The position numbers were made by a program, and so were the translations under genes. Below are positions 8,543 through 14,442 of a stretch of 16,663 nt of DNA, one piece after another (position 1 is the first letter of the stretch; every line of letters begins with the position of its first letter). Source of the stretch: an uncultured Chitinophagales bacterium (GTDB lineage Bacteria; Bacteroidota; Bacteroidia; Chitinophagales; Chitinophagaceae); contig CAMPIQ010000076.1 of the NCBI GenBank assembly GCA_946886475.1, forward strand, positions 1 to 16,663, given 5' to 3'. A model generated the notes under the pieces. That model had not been told where the DNA came from and ran no database searches. It saw only the letters and a list, made by a program, of their open reading frames with translations.

Positions 8543-8549
8543 GTTTCCA
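8520..8549. promoter_or_regulatory. Inverted-repeat operator, probable TetR binding site
   Basis: TGGAAACTTT (8520-8529) and AAAGTTTCCA (8540-8549) are perfect reverse complements, 10 bp each, with a 10-bp spacer. The site occupies the spacer between the predicted -33 and -7 elements of tetR and includes the -33 TTTG, an ideal place to block RNA polymerase. That it is bound by the adjacent regulator is inference from position and symmetry. Confidence 0.72.
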
Positions 8550-8575
8550 GCAAATATTTTTTATTGATGAAGCAA

Positions 8576-8606
8576 ATTGATGATGAGTGGTAGCGCTTTA
8601 CCTTTG
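8576..8606 (+). promoter_or_regulatory. Predicted promoter of the DUF502 gene
   Basis: TACCTTTG at 8599-8606 matches the -7 consensus TAnnTTTG; ATTG at 8576-8579 is a plausible -33 element with a 19-bp spacer, the same spacing as in the divergent tetR promoter. The -7 element ends 14 bases before the ATG at 8621. The promoter starts 27 bp beyond the tetR operator, so the regulator may or may not affect it. Confidence 0.6.
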
Positions 8607-8620
8607 TTCAAATTTGATGC

Positions 8621-9220
8621 ATGGCAGAAACAACGGACCAGAAGAAAGGAGTTACCTACGCAAGCCTTCTGCGGTATTTTGTACAGGGCATATTGATCCT
8701 GGCACCCATCACCGTTACCGGCTGGCTGTTGTACCAGTTGTTTGAAGCGGTTGATGGAATTTTGAGGCCCTATGTAAATGTACCCGGGCTGGGGTTCATC
8801 ATTATCATTGTTTTTGTAGTGCTGGTGGGCTGGTTAAGTTCCACCATCCTTATGACCAGCACCCTTAATCTCTTTGACCACTGGCTGGAAAGAACGCCAG
8901 GTGTAAAATTCATCTATACTTCTACTAAAGATTTTTTTGGTGCATTTGCCGGTGAGAAAAAAAAGTTTGACAAAGCTGTGCTGATCAATGCGTTTTCGGA
9001 TGATGTATGGATCATTGGGTTCCTGACCGATTCAGAAATGGAAAAATTTGAGATGGGCGCAGAGCATGTTTCCGTATACGTGCCGCAGGCATATAATTTC
9101 GCGGGTCAACTATATATCCTTCCACGGTCAAAAGTGAAAAAGATTGGTCACCTTACCTCCGGCGATGCCATGAAATATGCGGTAACAGGCGGGGTGGTGC
9201 ATGTTCATGATGAGCGATGA
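8621..9220 (+). CDS. DUF502 family integral membrane protein
   Basis: 199 residues with two transmembrane helices (about 20-40, LRYFVQGILILAPITVTGWLL, and 57-80, containing PGLGFIIIIVFVVLVGWLSS). The PGLGF-type turn before the second helix, the following RTPGVKFIYTSTKDF segment (91-105) and a soluble C-terminal half with VSVYVPQAYNFAGQLYILPR are characteristic of DUF502. The biochemical role of this family is not established; related plant proteins are called LCV-like and the bacterial ones are found next to varied genes. Divergent from tetR, with its own promoter, so not obviously part of the pump. The ATG at 8621 fits the leader length from the -7 element. Confidence 0.9.
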   Translation: MAETTDQKKGVTYASLLRYFVQGILILAPITVTGWLLYQLFEAVDGILRPYVNVPGLGFIIIIVFVVLVGWLSSTILMTSTLNLFDHWLERTPGVKFIYTSTKDFFGAFAGEKKKFDKAVLINAFSDDVWIIGFLTDSEMEKFEMGAEHVSVYVPQAYNFAGQLYILPRSKVKKIGHLTSGDAMKYAVTGGVVHVHDER

Positions 9221-9262
9221 GAATATTGAACAGGGAACAGGGAGTGGTGATTGGTGAAGTTT
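9221..9262. repeat. Heptad array, every unit beginning with GA
   Basis: Six consecutive 7-bp units follow directly on the DUF502 stop codon, and all start with GA: GAATATT, then GAACAGG (twice), GAGTGGT, GATTGGT and GAAGTTT. The unit body drifts while the period and the leading GA stay fixed. Confidence 0.75.
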
Positions 9263-9307
9263 ATTGCCGGGATTCTGATTCTTTTTTTTGATATTGACCA
9301 TCGGGTT

Positions 9308-9345
9308 CACCATGAGAAAAATCCTTTGCACCAGGAGAAAAATCC
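9308..9345. repeat. 17-bp direct repeat with 21-bp period
   Basis: CACCATGAGAAAAATCC (9308-9324) recurs as CACCAGGAGAAAAATCC (9329-9345), one mismatch, with a period of 21 bp, a multiple of the 7-bp period of the nearby array. It lies upstream of the secreted nuclease/phospholipase gene. The rest of 9263-9406 shows no clear promoter; a 5+5 bp inverted repeat ACATG-TTG-CATGT is at 9369-9381. Confidence 0.6.
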
Positions 9346-9406
9346 CATGGAGATGTAAAACAAAAAAAACATGTTGCATGTAAATGGAATAATCCATTAC
9401 ATCAAC

Positions 9407-10378
9407 ATGAAATACTTATTTACTCTTCCGCTATTATTAGCACTCACCACGAACACCTATGGCTGGGGATTCTTTGGTCACCAGAAGATCAATTATTATG
9501 CTGTTTTTCTTTTGCCCCCCGAAATGATGCTCCTGTATAAAAAGCATATTTCATTTATCAGTGAACATGCTATCGATCCTGACAAAAGACGGTATGCCAT
9601 AGCAGAAGAAGCGCCAAGGCATTATATTGACATAGACAAATACGGCAGCTATCCCTACGATTCCCTGCCACGGTCGTGGGAAGAAGCCATAAAAAAATAT
9701 TCAGCGGACAGTATTACGAAGCACGGCATTGTACCCTGGTGGATACAGGTGATGCACCGGCGCCTGATACATGCCTTTAAAGAAAAGAACCAGGCAAGGA
9801 TATTGAAAATCTCTGCAGAAACCGGACACTATATAGCTGATGCCCATGTGCCGCTTCATGCCAGCAGTAATCATAATGGCCAGTATACAGGTCAAAAGGG
9901 TATCCATGGCTTTTGGGAAAGCCGGATACCGGAACTGCTGGCCGATACCCAGTGGGATTTTTTTATTGGCAAAGCTGCTTATATCCATGACCCTCTTTTC
10001 TTTACCTGGAAAAGAGTGCTGGAAAGTGCTGCGGCATCCGATACGGTCCTTTTGTTTGAAAAAAAACTCACGGAACAATTTCCTTCAGACAAAAAATATG
10101 CTTTTGAAAACAGGAACGGCGTACTGATAAGACAGTATTCATCTGCATTCACCAGGGCTTATGATAAAATGATGGATGGAATGGTTGAAAGAAGGATGCG
10201 CCAATCCATTTATGCGGTGGCCTGCTTCTGGTACACGGCATGGATAGACGCCGGACAACCCGACCTGGCCCTGCTCAACAACCAGAACTTTACTGAAGAA
10301 GAAATGAAAGAATTTGAGGAATTGAACAGGGCATGGAGAAAGGGGGAGATGATGGGGAGGAAGGAGGAGGAGGAGTAG
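9407..10378 (+). CDS. Secreted S1/P1 nuclease or zinc-dependent phospholipase C family enzyme
   Basis: 323 residues from the chosen ATG at 9407. An in-frame ATG exists at 9371, but starting at 9407 gives a proper signal peptide (MKYLFTLPLLLALTTNTYG) and leaves W20 as the mature N-terminus, which in this family is itself a zinc ligand. All nine trinuclear-zinc ligands can be placed with family spacing: W20, H25 (WGFFGH), D57, H72 (RHYID), H141, D145, H151 (HYIADAHVPLH), H167 and E171 (GIHGFWES). The last ligand is Glu, as in clostridial phospholipase C alpha-toxin, rather than Asp as in P1 nuclease, so nuclease versus phosphodiesterase/phospholipase activity is open. Mature protein acts in periplasm or outside. 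The C-terminus is Glu-rich (GRKEEEE), encoded by a GAG/GGA microsatellite. It stands alone, between heptad arrays. Confidence 0.85.
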   Translation: MKYLFTLPLLLALTTNTYGWGFFGHQKINYYAVFLLPPEMMLLYKKHISFISEHAIDPDKRRYAIAEEAPRHYIDIDKYGSYPYDSLPRSWEEAIKKYSADSITKHGIVPWWIQVMHRRLIHAFKEKNQARILKISAETGHYIADAHVPLHASSNHNGQYTGQKGIHGFWESRIPELLADTQWDFFIGKAAYIHDPLFFTWKRVLESAAASDTVLLFEKKLTEQFPSDKKYAFENRNGVLIRQYSSAFTRAYDKMMDGMVERRMRQSIYAVACFWYTAWIDAGQPDLALLNNQNFTEEEMKEFEELNRAWRKGEMMGRKEEEE

Positions 10379-10380
10379 GC

Positions 10381-10429
10381 GGAGTCTAGAGTCTGGAGTC
10401 TGGAGCTCAAAGTTCAAAGTTCAAAGTCG
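10381..10429. repeat. Heptad array with two successive unit types (GGAGTCT, then AAAGTTC)
   Basis: Seven consecutive 7-bp units start 2 bp after the stop codon: GGAGTCT (twice) with AGAGTCT between, GGAGCTC, AAAGTTC (twice) and AAAGTCG. The unit changes halfway without a break in register. The array ends in GGGTCGTTTAC (10429-10439), the same 11-bp word that bounds the array at 1444-1471. The AAAGTTC half is inverted relative to the array at 10512-10532. Confidence 0.85.
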
Positions 10430-10511
10430 GGTCGTTTACTGTATATAGTTTTCGATAAAACCAATCCCAGGAATTTGAAGAACATCACCGGAAGAAGTAC
10501 ACCGGCTTTAC

Positions 10512-10532
10512 ACTTTGAACTTTGAACTACAT
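10512..10532. repeat. Short heptad array (ACTTTGA) running into the serC promoter
   Basis: ACTTTGA occurs twice in tandem (10512-10525), followed in register by ACTACAT (10526-10532), which supplies the first part of the predicted serC -7 element. It is the reverse complement of the TTCAAAG units at 10409-10425, with about 82 bp of unique sequence between. Confidence 0.7.
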
Positions 10533-10535
10533 TTG
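10528..10535 (+). promoter_or_regulatory. Predicted serC promoter -7 element
   Basis: TACATTTG matches TAnnTTTG, 17 bases before the serC ATG. No convincing -33 TTTG is found at the usual distance; TTTA at 10507-10510 is the nearest. The element overlaps the end of the ACTTTGA array. Confidence 0.6.
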
Positions 10536-10552
10536 TTATTCAACTAACAAAT

Positions 10553-11683
10553 GTGACGCAAACCAAAGTAAACATTGCCCCGGGTTCTCCCTTCAGCGGG
10601 ACATCGGGGATCCACAATTTCGGCGCAGGCCCATCTATCCTACCCCGTGAAGTATTTGAAGAAGCCAGCAGGTCCCTGCTTGATTACAGTGGAACTGGTT
10701 TATCAATTCTTGAAATTGGCCATCGTACAAAAACCTTCCAGGCTGTAATGGATGAAGCCCTCGGGTTGTTGAAAGAACTAATGGAACTTGACAGCGAACA
10801 TGAAGTTCTGTTCCTTCACGGTGGCGCCTCAACGCAGTTCTTCCAGGTACCCATGAATTTACTGGATGAAAAAGCTAAGGCTTCCTATACTGATACAGGC
10901 ATTTGGGCCACAAAGGCCATTAAGGAAGCAAGGCTGTATGGAAACGTTGAAGTTGCTTGCAGTTCAAAGGATGACAATTACAGGCATTTGCCAAAACAAT
11001 TTGATGTAGATCCTTCATCTGTTTATTTGCATCTTACCACTAACAATACTGTTTACGGTACCCAGTGGCAGGACCTTTCCTTATTTTATGATAAGCATGT
11101 TCCGCTGGTAGCCGATATGAGCAGCGATATCCTCAGCCGCAGGATCGATTTCAATAAATTTGACCTGATCTATGCGGGTGCCCAGAAGAATATCGGATCC
11201 GCGGGTGTGAATGTTGTGGTAGTTAATAAAAAATGTCTTGGGAAAGTGAACCGGAAACTTCCCACGATGATGGATTACCGTAATCACATTGAAGCAGGAT
11301 CCCTGCTGAATACACCACCCGTATTTTCAATCTATATCTGTATGCTAACGCTCCGGTGGTTGAAAAGCATTGGCGGCGTTGATGAAGCGGAAAGAAGAAC
11401 TGAAGCTAAGTCAAAGCTTTTTTACGAGACACTGGATAATTCCCCGCATTTCAAAGGCACGGTTGCCAAAGAAGACCGCAGTAAGATGAATGCTGTATTT
11501 GTAATTGAACATCCGGAGCTTGAAAAAGAATTCATTAGCCTTTGCGAAAAAGAAGGCATGGTTGGTATTAAAGGTCACAGGACAACAGGGGGATTCAGGA
11601 TATCAATGTATAATGCTTTATCCTTTGAAAGTGTGAAGGCATTGACAGACCTGATGAAATATTTTGCAGCATCGAAAGGATAA
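10553..11683 (+). CDS. serC: Phosphoserine aminotransferase
   Basis: PLP-dependent enzyme converting 3-phosphohydroxypyruvate and glutamate to phosphoserine and 2-oxoglutarate in serine biosynthesis (and acting in the pyridoxal phosphate pathway in some bacteria); cytoplasmic homodimer. 376 residues against about 360 for typical SerC. Diagnostic motifs: HNFGAGPSILP (21-31), GLSILEIGHRTK (49-60, substrate-binding H57/R58), FLHGGASTQF (87-96, cofactor phosphate region), NNTVYGTQW (164-172), ADMSSDILSR with the PLP-ring Asp D188, and AGAQKNIG with Schiff-base K212. The N-terminus has about 20 extra residues (TQTKVNIAPGSPFSGTSGI) before the usual start of the fold, but no internal ATG exists before residue 66, so the upstream ATG is kept. 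Usually accompanied by serA; here the next gene is the DUF1015 protein. Confidence 0.96.
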   Translation: MTQTKVNIAPGSPFSGTSGIHNFGAGPSILPREVFEEASRSLLDYSGTGLSILEIGHRTKTFQAVMDEALGLLKELMELDSEHEVLFLHGGASTQFFQVPMNLLDEKAKASYTDTGIWATKAIKEARLYGNVEVACSSKDDNYRHLPKQFDVDPSSVYLHLTTNNTVYGTQWQDLSLFYDKHVPLVADMSSDILSRRIDFNKFDLIYAGAQKNIGSAGVNVVVVNKKCLGKVNRKLPTMMDYRNHIEAGSLLNTPPVFSIYICMLTLRWLKSIGGVDEAERRTEAKSKLFYETLDNSPHFKGTVAKEDRSKMNAVFVIEHPELEKEFISLCEKEGMVGIKGHRTTGGFRISMYNALSFESVKALTDLMKYFAASKG

Positions 11684-11831
11684 AACAGGCGGATTCCCGG
11701 TTATTAATCAATATTCAACTCCAATATTCATTTTCCAAATTTGAATACAAGCTCTATTGGCCTGTTACCCCAAAATTTAGAATGAAATATTGACTATTGA
11801 AAATTTCCTTGCCTGCTTCCGCCAACATGAT

Positions 11832-11873
11832 AGCTAATGGCCGACATCTAATGACCTTCATCCAATATCTTTG
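11832..11873. repeat. Degenerate heptad array upstream of the DUF1015 gene
   Basis: AGCTAAT (11832), ATCTAAT (11846), ATCCAAT (11860) and ATCTTTG (11867) are spaced 14, 14 and 7 bp apart, that is in register with a 7-bp period; the intervening units GGCCGAC and GACCTTC are also similar to each other. The last unit forms most of the predicted -7 element. The same gap has CAATATTC at 11709 and 11722 and, inverted, GAAATATTG-CTATTG at about 11784-11800. Confidence 0.45.
11866..11873 (+). promoter_or_regulatory. Predicted promoter -7 element of the DUF1015 gene (leaderless?)
   Basis: TATCTTTG matches TAnnTTTG and ends only 5 bases before the ATG at 11879. With the usual start site a few bases downstream, transcription would begin at or beside the initiation codon. 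No clear -33 element is present at the expected distance. Confidence 0.55.
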
Positions 11874-11878
11874 CACCC

Positions 11879-13099
11879 ATGGCAAATATCAAACCCTTCA
11901 GGGCTTTACGACCACATAATGAATATGCAGCACAGGTAGCCTCACGGCCTTATGATGTTTTAAATTCTGATGAAGCAAGAAAAGAAGTTGAAGGAAACCT
12001 CCTCTCCTTTTTACATGTAACCAAATCGGAAGTAGACCTTCCTAATGATGTGGATGTGCATAGTGAACAGGTATATGAAAAAGCAAAAGAGAACCTTCAG
12101 CACCTGATAGACAAAAAAGTTTTATTCCAGGAAGAAAAGCCCTGTTACTATATATACGAACTGGCATGGAAAGGACGTACCCAGACAGGTTTGGTATGTG
12201 TTTCATCAGTTGAAGACTATTTCAGCGATGTGATCAAAAAACATGAATTCACCCGCCCTGAAAAAGAAAAGGACCGTATTGATCATATGCGCGCCATCAG
12301 AGCACAGACCGGAAATGTTTTTCTTGCCTGCAAAGAGGTAAAAGAACTGAATGATGTGTTTGACCACTGGAAGGACCAACATACGGCAGAATATAATTTC
12401 GCGGCCAGTGATGGTGTAACACATGCCATATGGGTGGTAGACAAACCGGCAACTATCGATATCATCACTCATCTGTTCAGGGAAAAGATCCCTTTTACCT
12501 ATATAGCCGACGGTCATCACCGCGCTGCTTCTGCGGCTAAGGTAAGCCAGCAATTAAAAGACAGTGAAGACGCGAAGTATTTTCTCACAACTATTTTTCC
12601 TGCTAATCAATTAGCCATTCTTGATTACAACCGCGTGGCCAAAGACCTTAATGGAATGACTGAAGATGAATTTATTACACGACTGCAACAGGATTTCACC
12701 CTGGAAAAAACAGAAGGCCAGTTCAGGCCTGGAGAGTTGCACAAGTTTGGAATGTTTATAAAAGGCCAATGGTACAAACTCACAGCCAAAGAAGGCAGCT
12801 ATCGAAATGACCCGATCGGCATTCTGGATGTTACCATTTTGCAGGAAAATATTCTGGACAGGATCCTGGCCATTAAAGACCCCCGTACAGATAACCGGGT
12901 TGATTTCATTGGCGGCATCAGAGGATTGGAAGAACTTGAAAAGCGGGTAAATAGCGGAGATGTAAAAGTGGCATTCAGTTTGCATCCTGTGAGCATTCAG
13001 CAATTATTTGACATTGCAGATAGCGGCAATGTCATGCCACCCAAAAGCACCTGGTTTGAACCAAAATTGAGGGACGGGTTGCTGACGCATGTTATTTGA
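11879..13099 (+). CDS. DUF1015 family protein
   Basis: 406 residues, typical length for DUF1015. Hallmarks are present: N-terminal IKPFRALRP and SRPYDVLNSDEAR (22-34), the KHEFTRPEKEKDRIDHMRAIRAQTG region (121-145), a following NVFLAC strand, and the conserved YIADGHHRAAS (208-218). No signal peptide or membrane segment, so cytoplasmic. The function is not established; the family is often found near serine-biosynthesis genes in Bacteroidota, and here it follows serC on the same strand after 195 bp and appears to have its own promoter. A role connected with serine or amino-acid metabolism is inference from neighbourhood only. Confidence 0.92.
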   Translation: MANIKPFRALRPHNEYAAQVASRPYDVLNSDEARKEVEGNLLSFLHVTKSEVDLPNDVDVHSEQVYEKAKENLQHLIDKKVLFQEEKPCYYIYELAWKGRTQTGLVCVSSVEDYFSDVIKKHEFTRPEKEKDRIDHMRAIRAQTGNVFLACKEVKELNDVFDHWKDQHTAEYNFAASDGVTHAIWVVDKPATIDIITHLFREKIPFTYIADGHHRAASAAKVSQQLKDSEDAKYFLTTIFPANQLAILDYNRVAKDLNGMTEDEFITRLQQDFTLEKTEGQFRPGELHKFGMFIKGQWYKLTAKEGSYRNDPIGILDVTILQENILDRILAIKDPRTDNRVDFIGGIRGLEELEKRVNSGDVKVAFSLHPVSIQQLFDIADSGNVMPPKSTWFEPKLRDGLLTHVI

Positions 13100-13222
13100 G
13101 TTCAAAGCTTGCCCTGACGCAGGAAGGGTCTAAGTCAATGTACAATAGCAGGATATTTCTTTAAGTGACTTATAGGTTTTTGCTTTCTGCGGCACTGATT
13201 TTAATCTCAGAACTAGCCTGTT

Positions 13223-13250
13223 TTTGACTTTTGACTTTTGAATTTTCACA
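13223..13250. repeat. Heptad array (TTTGACT type) upstream of the TPR gene
   Basis: Four 7-bp units in register: TTTGACT (twice), TTTGAAT and TTTCACA. It begins 124 bp after the DUF1015 stop codon and ends 36 bp before the TPR gene start. The remainder of the gap 13100-13222 shows a weak CCTG-ACG-CAGG stem near its start but no convincing terminator. Confidence 0.7.
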
Positions 13251-13271
13251 TTTAATAAAAACATTCCTCAA

Positions 13272-13279
13272 TACATTTA
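13272..13279 (+). promoter_or_regulatory. Possible promoter -7 element of the TPR gene
   Basis: TACATTTA differs from TAnnTTTG at the last base only and ends 7 bases before the ATG at 13287. TTTA at 13251-13254 could be a poor -33 element. This is a weak call resting on position. Confidence 0.35.
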
Positions 13280-13286
13280 CCTCCAT

Positions 13287-14285
13287 ATGAAATACATATT
13301 TTCTCTTTTAACAGGTTTATTTCTTTCTGTAAGCCTGATGGCCCAGGATTCTCCTCTTGAAACCGCACGCGGTTTTATGAATTCCGGTGACTGGGATAAT
13401 GCCATAATCGTATTGAACAGTGCAATCAAAAATGATCCTGATAACCTTGAATTACAGAAATACCTGATCTTATCATACACATACAAAAGAGATTTTACAA
13501 AAGCACTTGACATAGTGGAGCCTTTGATGGACCGTAAAGACCTTGATGTGCAGTCCTACCAGGCTGCCGGAAATGTTTACAGGGCTTTGGCCATGACAAA
13601 GGATGGTGAAAAAATGTATAAGAAGGCCCTGAAGAAATTTCCCTCCAGCGGGCCGCTTTATAGTGAGTATGGAGAAATGTTATGGGATAAAGAAGATTAT
13701 GAAGCAATAGAATGGTGGGAAAAAGGCATTGCAGCCGATCCTTCCTATGGAGGCAATTATTATAATGCAGCCTCTTACTACTACTTCACAAAAGACAAGG
13801 TCTGGACACTGATTTACGGAGAGATCTTTGTGAATATGGAAAATCTTACTGAAAGATCTACTGAAGTAAAAAGAATGTTGCTGAGCACTTATAAAGAGAA
13901 ACTTTTTTCTGATCTGACAGATAAAAATGAAAAGAAGAATGATTTTTCAAAGGCAGTATTACAAACCTACGAGAAACAATCTTCGCTGGTTAGCCGTGGC
14001 ATCACTATCGAAACCCTTAATATGATCCGCACAAGGTTCATACTTGACTGGTATAATAATTACGCTGCCAAATATCCCTTCCGTCTTTTTGATTATCATC
14101 AGCAACTCATCCGGGATGGCATGTTTGAAGCCTACAACCAGTGGTTATTCGGGCCGGTAGATAATCTTTCAGCATTTGACCAGTGGTCAAAGAGTCATGC
14201 AGAGACCTATGCAAAGTTTACAAATTTTCAAAAAGGCAGAATATTTAAAATGCCTAAAGGCCAGCATTATAACACGGAGAAGTAG
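13287..14285 (+). CDS. Secreted tetratricopeptide-repeat protein of unknown function
   Basis: 332 residues with a signal peptide (MKYIFSLLTGLFLSVSLMA, cleavage likely before QDSP). The first two thirds hold at least three to four TPR units: ARGFMNSGDWDNAIIVLNSAI with NDPDN (about 27-52), YTYKRDFTKALDIVEPLM (about 59-77), AGNVYRALAMTKDGEKMYKKALKKFP (about 93-118) and YGEMLWDKEDYEAIEWWEKGIAADPS (about 124-149). The last part (about 190-332) is helical but without clear repeats and is rich in aromatic residues (YNNYAAKYPFRLFDYHQQ). No enzymatic motif is visible. Location would be periplasmic or outer-membrane associated, as a protein-protein scaffold. It is flanked by unrelated housekeeping genes, so context gives no function. 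Confidence 0.85.
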   Translation: MKYIFSLLTGLFLSVSLMAQDSPLETARGFMNSGDWDNAIIVLNSAIKNDPDNLELQKYLILSYTYKRDFTKALDIVEPLMDRKDLDVQSYQAAGNVYRALAMTKDGEKMYKKALKKFPSSGPLYSEYGEMLWDKEDYEAIEWWEKGIAADPSYGGNYYNAASYYYFTKDKVWTLIYGEIFVNMENLTERSTEVKRMLLSTYKEKLFSDLTDKNEKKNDFSKAVLQTYEKQSSLVSRGITIETLNMIRTRFILDWYNNYAAKYPFRLFDYHQQLIRDGMFEAYNQWLFGPVDNLSAFDQWSKSHAETYAKFTNFQKGRIFKMPKGQHYNTEK

Positions 14286-14351
14286 GTAAATACCAAACTA
14301 TTCTTTTTATCAGACTTATTTATGGGCTTTGAACTACGGCTCATGGTCATT

Positions 14352-14368
14352 TCAATGAACTTCATTGA
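14352..14368. promoter_or_regulatory. 17-bp palindrome upstream of the acyl-CoA synthetase gene
   Basis: TCAATGAA-C-TTCATTGA is a perfect inverted repeat with 8-bp arms, 74 bp upstream of the ATG at 14443. It has the size of an operator for a dimeric regulator, but no cognate regulator is encoded next to it and no consensus promoter is visible close by, so the role is open. Confidence 0.4.
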
Positions 14369-14381
14369 TATATTGAGCTCC

Positions 14382-14395
14382 TGTGGACTATGGAC
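14382..14395. repeat. Two-unit heptad repeat (TGTGGAC / TATGGAC)
   Basis: TGTGGAC and TATGGAC stand in tandem, continuing the intergenic 7-bp periodicity seen elsewhere in the window. With only two units it would not be notable alone. A 6+6 bp inverted repeat TCCAAA ... TTTGGA follows just downstream. Confidence 0.4.
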
Positions 14396-14442
14396 TTCTC
14401 CAAACTTTTCCATAATTTGGAAGGCAATAGAAAACGATTGAC

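Noticed and set aside
9371..9406. Upstream in-frame ATG for the nuclease/phospholipase gene
   Set aside because: Starting at 9371 puts 12 residues before the signal peptide; the start at 9407 gives a normal signal sequence and places the zinc-ligand Trp at the mature N-terminus.
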